A stretch of 64,000 nucleotides of DNA from JAWKUK01 sp041398605 (GCA_041398605.1 JAWKUK010000015.1:140679-204678); one strand, 5' to 3'. Shown: positions 19,407-28,683, counted from the first letter of the stretch. Notes: generated by a model not told the origin, from the letters alone. Numbers and translations: made by a program.

Positions 19407-20323
19407 GCGGCGGCGGCGACCGCGCGGATCGCGGCGCCCGCGCGCGCGGGGTCATCGAAGCCACGGGTGAGGACAACGAGCACGTAGGGCGGCTCACCGT
19501 CCGGCAAGACGATCGCTGCGTCGTGCAGGATCCTGGTGATGGAGCCGGTCTTGTGCGCGACGCGCGTCCCTGGCGGGAGGCCCGCGGGGATCAGCTCGTT
19601 GAACTCTTGTCCCTCTAACACGGCGAGCATCTCCGTCGACTGCTCGGGGCTGACCGCGGCGCCCGAAACGATCGCCTCCAAGAGCACGGCGAGGTCGTTG
19701 GCCGTCGCAGTGTTGGAGAGGCCCGCAGCGTACGCCTTGTTGTCTTCGACGCCGCGCAAGACGCTCATGCGACGGGTGCCGAGGCCCTCGATCGTCCGCT
19801 GGATCTCACCCGCCCCAAGCCGCGCCACCAAGAGGTTCGTCGCGAGGTTGCTGGAGCGGACGATCATGCGCCGCGCCAGCTCCGCGAGCTCCAGTTGGGC
19901 GCCGACCAGCCCGTAGAGCTCCGGGTCAGAGTCGTCCTCGGGCGACAGCGCGTACGGCGAGCCGTCGACGATGCTGGCGAACTCGTTCCGGACGGTCATG
20001 CGGTCCGTGAGGTCGAGCTCCCCGCGATGCGCAGCGCGGTGCAGCGCGACGAGCACGGGCACCTTCATGGTGCTGGCCGCGTGCAGGACGTCGTCGCCGC
20101 GATGCGCGTACCAAACCCCCGTCGCGCGCGAGCGGAATGCGACGGTCACTTCACCGTCCGTGAAGCCCGCCAGCGCCGCCGCGACGGCGGGCGGCACCGG
20201 GCCCTCGCGCCACCCTTCGAGCTGAGCCGACTGCGCACCGCCGGCGCCGTCGACCGCGCGACATGCCGTGAGCAACAGAGCCATCACGATGGGCACAACA
20301 TGGGCGAGGGTCAGCGGAGCCAT
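19304..20323 (-). CDS. Class A beta-lactamase-like serine hydrolase, lipoprotein
   Basis: 339 residues. The N-terminus has a lipoprotein signal with lipobox LLTAC (Cys21), so it is probably membrane-anchored in the periplasm. All three serine beta-lactamase/PBP motifs are present: S-x-x-K in HAASTMKVPVLVAL, S-x-N in VRSSNLATNLLVA, and K-T-G in VAHKTGSITRILHDA. A class A Glu166 region is not obvious, so a carboxypeptidase or a beta-lactamase with altered omega loop are both possible. The last 30 or so residues are Ser-rich low complexity and are read antisense to the end of the neighbouring gene, as if the original stop had been lost. Confidence 0.85.
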   Translation of the reverse strand: MAPLTLAHVVPIVMALLLTACRAVDGAGGAQSAQLEGWREGPVPPAVAAALAGFTDGEVTVAFRSRATGVWYAHRGDDVLHAASTMKVPVLVALHRAAHRGELDLTDRMTVRNEFASIVDGSPYALSPEDDSDPELYGLVGAQLELAELARRMIVRSSNLATNLLVARLGAGEIQRTIEGLGTRRMSVLRGVEDNKAYAAGLSNTATANDLAVLLEAIVSGAAVSPEQSTEMLAVLEGQEFNELIPAGLPPGTRVAHKTGSITRILHDAAIVLPDGEPPYVLVVLTRGFDDPARAGAAIRAVAAAAHGARRMSSSHSRSVSSSSGSGMPNSASSTSTGG

Positions 20324-20564
20324 GGCCCCACGATAACGACTTGATCAATCCGAGACGCCGGGCCCCAGGCGAGACATCGAGCCCCCATTCGACCCCCAGG
20401 CGACGGCCAATTGGGGCACTCGGTCGCGGTGACCGTGGGGCCGGGTCCGGCCTAGGACACGGACGGCCATCGAACCTCGACAAGCGCCGCAGGCGCGCCC
20501 ATCATCGGGCCGATCACAGGGCTACGCCGCCGCACAGGGCGGGAGCCTGCCAAGAGCGAAACAC

Positions 20565-21635
20565 ATGGCCCAACATCCGCCCGACGACCTCCGCAACGCA
20601 GTCCGAGCCTTTGCCATCGAGGGCTCGCTCGAACGGGCGGACCCCTTGCACCGGGGGCACATCCATGACACCTTCGTCTCGACCTGGGCGACGCCGTCCG
20701 GGCCGCGGCGGTTCCTGCACCAGCGCATGAACGACCAGGTGTTCAAGGACGTCGAAGGGCTGATGCACAACGTGGCGCGCATCACGCAGCACCTCTCGGA
20801 GACGGCGCCTTCGGCCGGCAGCGACCTCGTCGCGCTGGAGCTGGTCCCGACCCGCGAGGGCGCGCCCTATCTGCGCTGGCAGGACGGGCCGTGGCGGACC
20901 TACCACTACATCGCGAATACGACCTCCTTCGATCGCCCGACCGACGCGGGCATGGCGCACGACGCGGCGCGCGCCTTCGGCGACTTCCTGGCGCGCCTCG
21001 AGTCGCTGCCTGCGACGGAGCTCCGCGAGACCATCCCGCGCTTCTTCAGCTCGCCCTACCGCCTCGAGCAGCTCGACGCGGCGCGCACCGCGGACGCCGC
21101 AGGGCGCGCCGGCAGCGTCGAAGCAGAACTGGCGTTCGTGGCAGAACGCCGCGCCTTCGTGCCGGTGATGGCCGAGGGTTTGGCGAACGGAAAGATCCCG
21201 GCCCGCATCGTGCACGGCGACACGAAGCTGAACAATGTGCTCTTCGACGATGCGACGCACCGGCCGCGCTGCATCGTGGACCTGGACACGTGCATGCCTG
21301 GGTACGCGCTGTACGATTTTGGCGACCTCGCGCGGTTCACCGCGGCGACGGCGGCCGAGGACGAACAGGACCTCTCTAAGGTCAGCGTCGATCTCGAGCT
21401 CTACGGCGCCCTCTCGGAGGGCTACCTGACGGGCGCGGGCGCGGCGCTCACGCCCTACGAGCGTGACCTCATGCCGGCCGCTGCGCGCCTCGTGACGTTG
21501 ACGATCGGGATGCGCTTCCTCGCGGACTACCTGAACGGCGACGTGTACTTCAAGACCGACTACGACGATCACAACCTCGTGCGCGCGCGCGTCCAGTTCG
21601 CGCTCGTGCGCGAGATGGAGCGGCGCCTGCCCTAA
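20565..21635 (+). CDS. APH-fold kinase, N-acetylhexosamine 1-kinase-like
   Basis: 356 residues with an aminoglycoside-phosphotransferase fold. The catalytic loop is IVHGDTKLNNVLFD and the metal site CIVDLDTCMPGYALYDFGDLAR. Both are very close to the NahK-type kinases that phosphorylate N-acetylhexosamines at C1 and to homoserine/choline kinase relatives. Substrate is inferred only from these motifs. ATG at 20565. A PhyH dioxygenase gene follows 74 bases later in the same direction, so the two may be co-transcribed. Confidence 0.85.
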   Translation: MAQHPPDDLRNAVRAFAIEGSLERADPLHRGHIHDTFVSTWATPSGPRRFLHQRMNDQVFKDVEGLMHNVARITQHLSETAPSAGSDLVALELVPTREGAPYLRWQDGPWRTYHYIANTTSFDRPTDAGMAHDAARAFGDFLARLESLPATELRETIPRFFSSPYRLEQLDAARTADAAGRAGSVEAELAFVAERRAFVPVMAEGLANGKIPARIVHGDTKLNNVLFDDATHRPRCIVDLDTCMPGYALYDFGDLARFTAATAAEDEQDLSKVSVDLELYGALSEGYLTGAGAALTPYERDLMPAAARLVTLTIGMRFLADYLNGDVYFKTDYDDHNLVRARVQFALVREMERRLP

Positions 21636-21709
21636 CTCCTGGGCGCCTTCACCGCGCGTGAGCCACCATCACGCGCGGGCCTAGACAGCACTACCTCTCC
21701 TGACATCCC

Positions 21710-22462
21710 ATGCAGACCGTGAACCAATTGTCCGAGGCCCAGAAGCAGAAGTTCGCCGAAGATGGCTACATCGTCTTCGACCTGGGCCTCCCCATGGACG
21801 TCATCGACGGGGCGCTGAAGGACCTCGACGGTAAGTACCCGCCGAGCCCCGTGCCCAAGCACGAGGGTCCGCCCTACCCGACGCGCTTCCAGGACGCCTG
21901 GAAGACAAGCCGCAACGTCCACCGGATCGCGGTAGCGCCGCGCGTGCTCGACGCCTTGCGCGAGCTGTACAACCGCGAGCCGATGCCGTTCCAGACGCTG
22001 AACTTCCCGGTCGGGACGCAGCAGTTCCCTCACTCCGACACGATCCACTTCAACTCAGGCCCGTCGAACATGATGGCGGGTGTATGGGTCGCGCTCGAAG
22101 ACATCGACATGGACAACGGTCCGCTCGTGTACTACCCGGGCAGCCACAAGCTGCCGGAGTACACGATGGCGCACGTCGGCGTCCCTGCAGTCGCCTCGAA
22201 CTATCCGAAGTACGAGGAGTTCATGCAGAAGGTGATCCGCGACTTCGACCTGAAGCCGGACTATGGGACGATCAAGAAGGGCCAAGCGTTGATCTGGGCC
22301 GCCAACCTGATCCACGGCGGCGCGCTGATGCGCGACCCGCTTCGCACGCGCCACAGCCAAGTGACGCACTTCTATTTTGAGGGCTGCCGCTACTTCACTC
22401 CGCTCGACTCCGAGGGTACGAACGTGCTGTGGCGCCACCCGGAGTGGATCCCGAAGCAGTGA
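21710..22462 (+). CDS. Phytanoyl-CoA dioxygenase (PhyH) family protein
   Basis: 250 residues, typical of the bacterial PhyH family of Fe(II)/2-oxoglutarate oxygenases. The N-terminal FAEDGYIVFDLGLPMDVIDG is the family's usual opening. The metal-binding H-x-D is in QQFPHSDTIHFNSGP, the distal His in ALIWAANLIHGGALM, and a 2-oxoglutarate-binding Arg in RTRHSQVTHFYF. MDNGPLVYYPGSHKLPEY is a further hallmark. The substrate is unknown; planctomycete genomes hold many paralogues. Confidence 0.92.
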   Translation: MQTVNQLSEAQKQKFAEDGYIVFDLGLPMDVIDGALKDLDGKYPPSPVPKHEGPPYPTRFQDAWKTSRNVHRIAVAPRVLDALRELYNREPMPFQTLNFPVGTQQFPHSDTIHFNSGPSNMMAGVWVALEDIDMDNGPLVYYPGSHKLPEYTMAHVGVPAVASNYPKYEEFMQKVIRDFDLKPDYGTIKKGQALIWAANLIHGGALMRDPLRTRHSQVTHFYFEGCRYFTPLDSEGTNVLWRHPEWIPKQ

Positions 22463-23289
22463 CCTCGAGAGGGGGCGTCGATCGAGAGCGCGGCCCCGCC
22501 TGCAGGAAAGAGCATTCCATGCAACGAACTCCGGACCTGTGCTCCAGCCTGTTACGCCGCAGTCTGATTGGGGCCTGAGAGGTCATCCCGCAGCACACTG
22601 CTCCAGGGTCAACGGCCCGGAGCGGTGGCCGAGCCCCTGGGCCAACGTGCGGAGTGCGCGCGCTGGGGTCGTGGCGGTGGCCTGCGCCATCGCATGACGG
22701 TCGCAGGCTCGGCACAGGAGGTCCTCAGCGAGGACGCCGTGCTCGCGATCCGGTAAGCGACGGGCGGCGTGCTGCGCAAGGGCAACGTGCGGGCGGTGAC
22801 GTGGCCGTTGACGTGACTCCCAAGTGAGCCGGTCACCCTGGGCCAATAGGATGCGATCGGCGTGGATCAGCGTGCCGCGCAACAAGCCACGAGAGGCGCA
22901 CTACCTCAGGTGGCGGCGCGCATTCACGCCGCGTTGCGTGACGGCGGGGCGCTGCGCTGCGAGGGCAATGATTCCGCCGACGGAGGGACGTCGCGGGTGA
23001 TGGGGCCAAGGCACGGATCTCCTCTGAAGTGACCGAGAATCGCATGCGGACGTTCGGTCGGGTCCCAAGTCCCGCTCCGAATCACATCAGCTTGCCTCGT
23101 CCAGATACGTGAGCTGATGGACCGAGCTCGACGACGCACCGTCTGGCTGCAATGAAGTGACGTTCCCCCGCACTTCCACGACAGCCACTCACACCAGCCC
23201 CGCGTCGATCGAAGCGGCCGCTCACCTGCCCGAGCGTTGCGTATCTGGAACTGGTCAGGTGCCCCCACCTCACCGAACGGAGATAAACC
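22463..23289 (+). other. Gene-poor stretch of about 830 bp
   Basis: No convincing gene. Short open frames exist on both strands (for example 22583-22885 minus and 22924-23700 minus), but they lack recognisable motifs, have Arg/Pro/His-rich composition and overlap each other or the next gene's coding strand. A ribosome-binding site (ggag) sits just upstream of 23290. Whether this is a decayed gene cannot be judged by eye. Confidence 0.5.
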
Positions 23290-24027
23290 ATGCCGAAGAG
23301 CTTCCTCATCCTGAGCGTCGTGCTGCTTTCGACGACGCCCGCCGCCAAATCCGAGCAACAGCGCTCTTTCCCCATCGATGCGGACGCGGTCTCGAGCGCG
23401 CATCCCGTCGTCACGAACGCGGACCTCGACGACACCTTGCAACGCATCTGCGACGCTGACCTGGGCAGCGTCGAGGCCTACGAGGAGCTCCTGATCCTGC
23501 AGTCGCAAGTGGCGCAGTGGGTCGCCGACCAGGCCGAGCTGGCCCCAGACCCGACGACGGTCGGATCCAACCTTCAGAGCGCCATCGAAGCGGTCATTGC
23601 GAGCGCCCGCGCCGGATTCATGACGCACTTTGAAGCGGCCTTCCTCCGCGAGCAGGTGATCGAAGCGCGCCTCGACGTGTTGCTCGAACAGTTGGTGCAA
23701 CGCGCGCGCTCCTCGGGCCTCGATGCGGACGTCTTCTCGAGCATCGTCGCGCAGCTAGAGACGCGCGCGAGAGCGGCGATCGGCTACCCGGACCCCGAGG
23801 CAGCCCGTGCGCGACTGCAAGCGATCGTGCGGCAGATGCAGAGCGCCCAGCAGCTCCGTGCGGCCGACGTCGACGCGCTCCGACTGGAGCTCTTGCGGAA
23901 CCGCATGTCGAGCTACTTCGAGTTCCTGGGCCGGCGCGCCCGATCGCTGGGCGTGTCCCGCGAGGAAGCGATGCCGGTCATCCAGATGGCGTACGAGCGC
24001 GCACACCTGAGCGCTCGCTCCCTCTAG
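23290..24027 (+). CDS. Exported helical protein of unknown function
   Basis: 245 residues, not recognised. The first 20 residues (MPKSFLILSVVLLSTTPAAK) are a plausible signal peptide. The remainder is almost entirely predicted amphipathic helix (for example FLREQVIEARLDVLLEQLVQ), without Cys or known catalytic motifs. ATG at 23290 is preceded by a good Shine-Dalgarno (ggagataaacc). It is isolated, with long non-coding flanks on both sides and a strong hairpin 44 bases after its stop. Confidence 0.7.
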   Translation: MPKSFLILSVVLLSTTPAAKSEQQRSFPIDADAVSSAHPVVTNADLDDTLQRICDADLGSVEAYEELLILQSQVAQWVADQAELAPDPTTVGSNLQSAIEAVIASARAGFMTHFEAAFLREQVIEARLDVLLEQLVQRARSSGLDADVFSSIVAQLETRARAAIGYPDPEAARARLQAIVRQMQSAQQLRAADVDALRLELLRNRMSSYFEFLGRRARSLGVSREEAMPVIQMAYERAHLSARSL

Positions 24028-24070
24028 AGCGCCAGGGAGGGTCCGTTCGCTCGAACGGCGCCACCAAACA

Positions 24071-24101
24071 GGCCCCGCTCGGCACGTGTGCCGGCGGGGC
24101 C
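24071..24101 (+). terminator. GC-rich hairpin after the exported helical protein gene
   Basis: A 31-base near-perfect hairpin: 8-bp outer stem (GGCCCCGC/GCGGGGCC) and 6-bp inner stem (CGGCAC/GTGCCG) with one bulged T and a 2-base tip. It starts 44 bases after the stop at 24027. There is no T-tract. The 320 bases between this gene and the flavoprotein gene hold nothing else I can name. Confidence 0.45.
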
Positions 24102-24346
24102 CGCTCGATGAGTGAGGACACGGCCCGGTCCAGTCGGAGCTCCAGATGGGCGGTGTGTCAGCCGTGCAGTTCGGGACCAGCACGCGCTGCACCGTGCACG
24201 TGCCCGTGCCCGTGAGGCGCTCGACGCCCGCATTCACACCTCTCACGGTGGCGCGACCACCTCTGGGCTCCACTTCGTCACGCCCTGACCGTCTGGAGGT
24301 CCGTCGCAGGGGGTCCTCGCGAACCGGGCGGCAGCGGCCGCGGCCG

Positions 24347-25915
24347 TTAGGCCCTGGAGCCTCCTCGCATGGCGCCGAGCGCACACGCCAGCGTGCTCTG
24401 GCCCGGGAAGACCGAATCGCCCACAAGAGTCAGGCCGTGCGCCCCAGTACGGGCAAAGAGCTCGCGATAGAGCGCAACGCCCGCGCGGCGCGGCACGCCG
24501 CCGACCCAGCCTCCCAGAGGGCCTTTCAGAGGGCCTCCCGTGTGGCCTCCGACCCAGCCGCCGGTCGCGGCGCCGATCGCGGCGGCGGCCGTGCCCTGCG
24601 GAGCCTCATCGCCGCGACCGACCCAGCGCGCGTACGTGCGCGGTGACGCGGTCAGCTCGCGCACGCATTGCGTCCACTCCGGCGCGCGGCGCGCGATCGT
24701 CTCGCGCATGCGCGCGTGCACCGCGTCGACCGCACGGCGCTGCCCGTCCTCATCGAGGGCCCGCAAGGCGTTCAGGTCGACGTGCGTCGAAGCGGTGGCG
24801 CGGCGCAGCGCAGGGTCGCGCACGCCCTCACCTGCCGCGCCGATCGATAGGAACACGTGGTTGCCAGCGACAAACGGCTGCGCGACGTCATCGACGAGCT
24901 CGAGGTGCAGCGGCCCCGGTGGCGCGTCCAGGGGCGGCGCGAGCACGCGGAACAACGCCGCGGCGCCCCAGCCCGTCCGCACGCGGGCCGCTGCGCGCTC
25001 GAAGGGCGCGACGTCGACGCCGCGCACGATGCGCTGCGCGACCTGCGGCAGCACGTTCAAGAACACCGCGCGCGCGCGGTGTGTCATGCCGCGCGCCGTT
25101 ACGCGCCACTCCCCGCCGTGGCGCTCCACCGATGACACGGCGCTGCGCATCTGAAGGCGACCGCCAGCGCGCTCGAACGCCCGCCCGAGCTCGCTCGCGA
25201 GCACCCCTATTCCCCCGCGGACATGGGCGGCGCCACGGTGGTGATAGTCCAACGCCGCGAACGCAAAGAGCGCGTCGGCCTCCCGCGCCGAGCACTGGAC
25301 GGTGATCTGACACTGCGCGTCGAGCCAGTGCACCAGGGGCGCAAATCGCGTCAGCCCGTGCCGCGCCAACACCGACCAAAGCGTGCGGCCGAGCAGCGGC
25401 AACAGCTTCACATAACGCGGCGAGCGCGCGACGTGTCGCAGCGCGCTCTGGAGCGTCAGCGGCGGCAAGAGGCTCGGCTCGTCGAAGAGCGCCCAGAGGC
25501 GCTCCGCGACCGCCGCCTGCAGCGCAAAAAAGCGCTGAAGCGCCGCGACAGGCGCGCCAGGGAGCGCGGTGAGTCCGGCGACGAACTGCGCCCGGTCGCG
25601 GTGCGCGCTGACCCGGACCGCCGCGCCCGCGCGGAGCTCGACCGGGCGCTCGAGCCGCTCGAACGGTACGTCGAGGCCGTACCGCGCGATCCAGCGGCCA
25701 AAGAGCTCGCCTTCGCCGAGCCCAGCAAAGAGGGTCGCGCCGCCCTCGAAGTGATCGCCCTCGTGCTCGAACGTGCACGCGCAACCGCCGAGGTACCCGA
25801 CACGCTCCAGCAAGAGCACGCTGCGCCCGGCCTCGACGAGCCGCAGCGCGGCGCCGAGGCCGCCGAAGCCGCCGCCGACGACGATCGCGTCCCAGCTGCG
25901 CTCGGCAGCGCTCAT
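24347..25915 (-). CDS. NAD(P)/FAD-dependent oxidoreductase, phytoene desaturase/CRTISO-like
   Basis: 522 residues from the ATG at 25915 (gtgc-rich upstream extension to 26329 is rejected because it crosses the divergent gene and lacks family similarity). The Rossmann FAD motif DAIVVGGGFGGLGAALRLVEAGRSVLLLE-type opening starts at residue 9, and GYLGGCACTFEHEGDHFEGG follows. The C-terminus carries the amine-oxidase-like flavin loop LTLVGDSVFPGQSTLACALG. This is the CrtI/CRTISO family, which desaturates or isomerises carotenoids or related polyenes, but many members have other roles. A Gly-rich insertion with GGWVGG repeated twice lies near residue 470-490. Divergent from the selenoprotein operon with 91 bases between starts. 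Confidence 0.85.
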   Translation of the reverse strand: MSAAERSWDAIVVGGGFGGLGAALRLVEAGRSVLLLERVGYLGGCACTFEHEGDHFEGGATLFAGLGEGELFGRWIARYGLDVPFERLERPVELRAGAAVRVSAHRDRAQFVAGLTALPGAPVAALQRFFALQAAVAERLWALFDEPSLLPPLTLQSALRHVARSPRYVKLLPLLGRTLWSVLARHGLTRFAPLVHWLDAQCQITVQCSAREADALFAFAALDYHHRGAAHVRGGIGVLASELGRAFERAGGRLQMRSAVSSVERHGGEWRVTARGMTHRARAVFLNVLPQVAQRIVRGVDVAPFERAAARVRTGWGAAALFRVLAPPLDAPPGPLHLELVDDVAQPFVAGNHVFLSIGAAGEGVRDPALRRATASTHVDLNALRALDEDGQRRAVDAVHARMRETIARRAPEWTQCVRELTASPRTYARWVGRGDEAPQGTAAAAIGAATGGWVGGHTGGPLKGPLGGWVGGVPRRAGVALYRELFARTGAHGLTLVGDSVFPGQSTLACALGAMRGGSRA

Positions 25916-26006
25916 GGGTTGGCTCCAGGTGCCAGGCGAAATCTCTCCATCGGAGTAGCATTCGTAGCCTCCACGACCTGGGACGCGACGAAAGACCGAG
26001 CACACA

Positions 26007-26576
26007 ATGGAGACGACTCCGAGACCAAGGGCGGCCCCCACGCTCGACGACGCGGCGCTGGCGCTCCCGGTCCGCGGGCGAAACCTGGCCGGCGCGACGC
26101 TCGGCGCGTTGTGCGCCGCGGACGACGAGCGCCCGCAGCTGCTCGTCTTCCTGCGCCACTTCGGGTGACTGTTCTGCCGCGAGCAGATCGCGCTCTTGCG
26201 CCGTGCGCGCGAGGGAGACCCGACCTTCCCCAATGTGGTGCTCGTACACCCGGCGACGCCAGGCGAAGCCGACACGTTCTTCGGCGAGCGCTGGCCAGAG
26301 GTCCCGGCGATCGCCGACCCCGAGCACACGCTCTACCACGCGTTTGGCCTCGGGCGCGGGACCTTGTGGCAGCTGCTCGGGCCCAAAGTCTGGGGCGCCG
26401 GCCTGCGCGCCCTCAGCGCCGGCAACAGCGTCGGCGTCCCGAAGGGCGACCCCGCGATCATGTCCGGCGCGTTCCTGATCGTCGGCCGACGCATCACGTG
26501 GCGGCATGTCTCGGAGCACTCCGGGGACATCGTCAGCGCGGACATGGTCCCCCGCCCGAGCGGAGGCGCGGCGTGA
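26007..26576 (+). CDS. Peroxiredoxin-like (SelL/PRXL2-related) protein, predicted selenoprotein with U-x-x-C
   Basis: From the ATG at 26007 the frame is open for 189 codons except for one UGA at 26166-26168 (residue 54). The surrounding sequence is LLVFLRHFG-U-LFCREQIALL. In the AhpC/TSA-related PRXL2/SelL-type families this is the redox site (HFG-C-x-F-C-RE), and known selenoprotein members (SelU, SelL) carry Sec at this first position. Downstream residues continue the fold: ADPEHTLYHAFGLGRGTLWQ and SGAFLIVGRRITWRH. A gene caller would report only the part after the UGA (TTG 26196). The stop overlaps the next start (GTGA), showing an intact operon. Role: thiol/peroxide redox chemistry, probably cytosolic. 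Alternative: a true nonsense mutation, but the position makes that unlikely. Confidence 0.82.
26166..26192 (+). promoter_or_regulatory. Sec codon UGA (26166-26168) with candidate SECIS hairpin (26178-26192)
   Basis: Nine bases after the UGA begins CGCGA-GCAGA-TCGCG, a perfect 5-bp stem with a 5-base loop that starts with G and lies 14 bases downstream of the codon. This is close to the spacing of known bacterial SECIS loops but less canonical than the formate dehydrogenase one. An alternative hairpin (TCTGC/GCAGA) overlaps it. Confidence 0.4.
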
Positions 26577-27307
26577 GCCGCGGGCCCCTCTTCCTCGGCG
26601 GGCTCGGGCACGCGCTGTGCCGCCTGTCCCCCGCGCGCGCCGCGGCACGCGAGTTCGGCTTCGACGTCAAGGAGGTGCTCTACCCCGGCTTCGAGGGGCG
26701 CGCGCCGACGCCCGACATGGAGGCCTTCCTCGACTCGGTCGAGCTGCAGGTGGACATCTACCGCCTGAGCCACAAGCGGCGCTTGATGTACGCGACCGGC
26801 TTCGGCGCGCTCATCGCTCTGGCCTTGCGCGCGCGCGGGCGCTTCGTGGAGCTGCCGCTCGTGTTCCAGGGCGCGGTGCCATGGCGCACGGCGCGCGCGC
26901 TCGCCGGCCGCCGCGACACGGCGGCGGCGCTGCGCGCGCACCTCCGCCAACCGGACTACCAGCGCCGCTACACGGAGCGCCACTTTCAACGCACGCTGGA
27001 GGAGTCCGAGGCGCGCGCGTTCTTCTCGGGCTTCTCGACGTGCGACCTGCACGAGACCCTGTTCGAGTGGATCACCCCCGGGTGGCTCGCCGACCTCGAG
27101 GGTCGCCTGGCGGCCCGACCGCGCGCCCTCACCGGCGTCACGGTCTGGCTCGGCGGCCGCGACACGCTGGTGGACCCTGGCGAGCTCGACGCCGCGGAGG
27201 CAGCGCTCGGGACGCGTTGGCCGCGGGTCACCCTGGAGGACTGGGGGCACTTCCCCTACCTCGACGACCCGCTCGGCTGGATCGAGGCGATCGACCGCGC
27301 GATGTAG
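26573..27307 (+). CDS. Alpha/beta-hydrolase-like protein without the usual nucleophile
   Basis: 244 residues from GTG 26573, overlapping the previous stop by 4 bases. The layout is that of an alpha/beta hydrolase. The last third contains VWLGGRDTLVDPGELDAAE (acid residue) and EDWGHFPYLDDPLGW (catalytic His). At the nucleophile elbow the sequence is YATGFGALIAL, so the G-x-S-x-G Ser is absent. Either the protein is not a Ser hydrolase or it has lost activity. It is translated together with the predicted selenoprotein. Confidence 0.6.
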   Translation: MSRGPLFLGGLGHALCRLSPARAAAREFGFDVKEVLYPGFEGRAPTPDMEAFLDSVELQVDIYRLSHKRRLMYATGFGALIALALRARGRFVELPLVFQGAVPWRTARALAGRRDTAAALRAHLRQPDYQRRYTERHFQRTLEESEARAFFSGFSTCDLHETLFEWITPGWLADLEGRLAARPRALTGVTVWLGGRDTLVDPGELDAAEAALGTRWPRVTLEDWGHFPYLDDPLGWIEAIDRAM

Positions 27308-27333
27308 CCGTTCCCGGCGAGTATCCTCGGCGC

Positions 27334-28683
27334 ATGTTCATCGGCCGCACCCGCGAGCTCGCCGTCCTCGAAGAGCTCGCCGACTCGGGCAAGCCCGAGC
27401 TGTTCGTCCTGTACGGCCGCCGCCGCGTCGGCAAGACAGAGCTCCTCCAACGCCTGAGCGAGGGCCGGCGCGCCGTGTATTTCCTCGCCGCCCAGGTCCG
27501 CGAGAAGGACAGCCTGCGCGGCTTCCGCGAGGCGCTGAAGGAGGGCCTCGGCGGCGACCCCTTGCTCGATGGGATCGAGTTCCCCGAATGGTCCACCGCC
27601 CTCGGCTTTGCGGCCGAGCGCGCCGGCGAGGAGCGCCTGATCGTCGTGCTCGACGAGTTTCCGTACCTCTGCGACTCCAGCAAGGGCCTGCCGAGCCAGA
27701 TCCAGCAGTTCTGGGACACCCGCGGGAAGCGCAGCCAGCTCATGCTGGTGCTGTGCGGCAGCCAGGTGTCGTTCATGGAGAAGGAGGTGCTGGCGGAGCG
27801 CTCGCCCCTCTTCGGGCGGCGCACGGGCCAGCGCCGCCTGGAGCCGCTGCGGCCGACCGAGGCGCTGGAGTTCTTCCCCGATTGGCCGATGCGCGAGCGC
27901 GTGCTCGCCTACGCGTGCGTCGGCGGCATGCCCGCCTACCTGCGGCGCTTCGACACGCGCCGCACCCTGCTCGAGAACATCGGCCGCGAGATCATGCGGC
28001 CCGAGGGGTACCTCTTCGACGAGGTCCAGTTCCTCCTGCGCTCCGAGCTGACCACCCCCCACACCTACAACTCGATCCTGGCGGCCGTCGCCGCAGGGGC
28101 GGACAAGGCCGGCGACATCGCGCTGCACGTCGGGGTCGACTCGCCGACGGCGGCCAAGTACCTGCACGTGCTGCGCGAGCTGCGCTTGATCGACCGCGAA
28201 GTGCCGGTGACGGAGGACCCCCTGCGCTCACGCAAGGGCCGCTACCGGATCGCCGACCGCTTCCTGGCGTTCCACTTCCGCCACCTGCAGCCGAACCTTT
28301 CGCTGGTGCACGCCGGGCGAGGCGGGCGGGTGCTGGAAGAGTTCGTCGAGCCCGACCTCGAGCGCCTGTACGACGACGCCCGCGTCGACTTCATCCTGGA
28401 TCACCTGCGCACCGAGGCCGCCGAGCTGGTCGGCGACGAGCTCATCGAGATCGGCCGCCACGACGGCCAGTGGGTCCGCGCGGTGGCCCGCACCTCGGGC
28501 GGGCGCACCGTCGCAGCAGTGGTCGTCCCGGACGGCGTGCGCGGCACGGGCGCGCTCGAGGCCGAGCTCGATGCGCTCCAACGCGCTTTTGGGGTCGCGC
28601 CGGTCAAGCTCGTCTACGGCTTGACGAGCAAGCCCGAACGACCGCTCGAGGTCGAACGCGTCCCGGAGGGAGAGCTGCTGTGA
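27334..28683 (+). CDS. Archaeal-type (PF01637) AAA ATPase with DUF234-like C-terminus
   Basis: 449 residues from ATG 27334. Typical opening MFIGRTRELAVLEEL, Walker A in LYGRRRVGKTELL, Walker B LIVVLDEFPYL, a sensor-like MLVLCGSQVSFME and PLRPTEALEFFPDW, then a winged-helix segment (VGVDSPTAAKYLHVLRELRLI) and a C-terminal domain that begins RYRIADRFLAFHFRHL, as in DUF234 proteins, which often carry a restriction-endonuclease-like fold. Such STAND-related ATPases have unclear roles in archaea and bacteria. Third gene of the operon; the next start overlaps its stop. Confidence 0.88.
   Translation: MFIGRTRELAVLEELADSGKPELFVLYGRRRVGKTELLQRLSEGRRAVYFLAAQVREKDSLRGFREALKEGLGGDPLLDGIEFPEWSTALGFAAERAGEERLIVVLDEFPYLCDSSKGLPSQIQQFWDTRGKRSQLMLVLCGSQVSFMEKEVLAERSPLFGRRTGQRRLEPLRPTEALEFFPDWPMRERVLAYACVGGMPAYLRRFDTRRTLLENIGREIMRPEGYLFDEVQFLLRSELTTPHTYNSILAAVAAGADKAGDIALHVGVDSPTAAKYLHVLRELRLIDREVPVTEDPLRSRKGRYRIADRFLAFHFRHLQPNLSLVHAGRGGRVLEEFVEPDLERLYDDARVDFILDHLRTEAAELVGDELIEIGRHDGQWVRAVARTSGGRTVAAVVVPDGVRGTGALEAELDALQRAFGVAPVKLVYGLTSKPERPLEVERVPEGELL

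Noticed and set aside
22583..22885. 100-residue minus-strand ORF with LLCRACD, considered as an HNH or transposase remnant
   Set aside because: A single C-x-x-C is present, but the surrounding HNH pattern and any transposase motif are missing; composition is Arg/His/Ala-rich.
26166..26168. Genome-wide UGA reassignment (for example to Trp or Gly) as the explanation for in-frame UGAs
   Set aside because: Many genes here end properly at TGA (for example 17104, 26576, 28683), and both internal UGAs fall at Cys/Sec positions.
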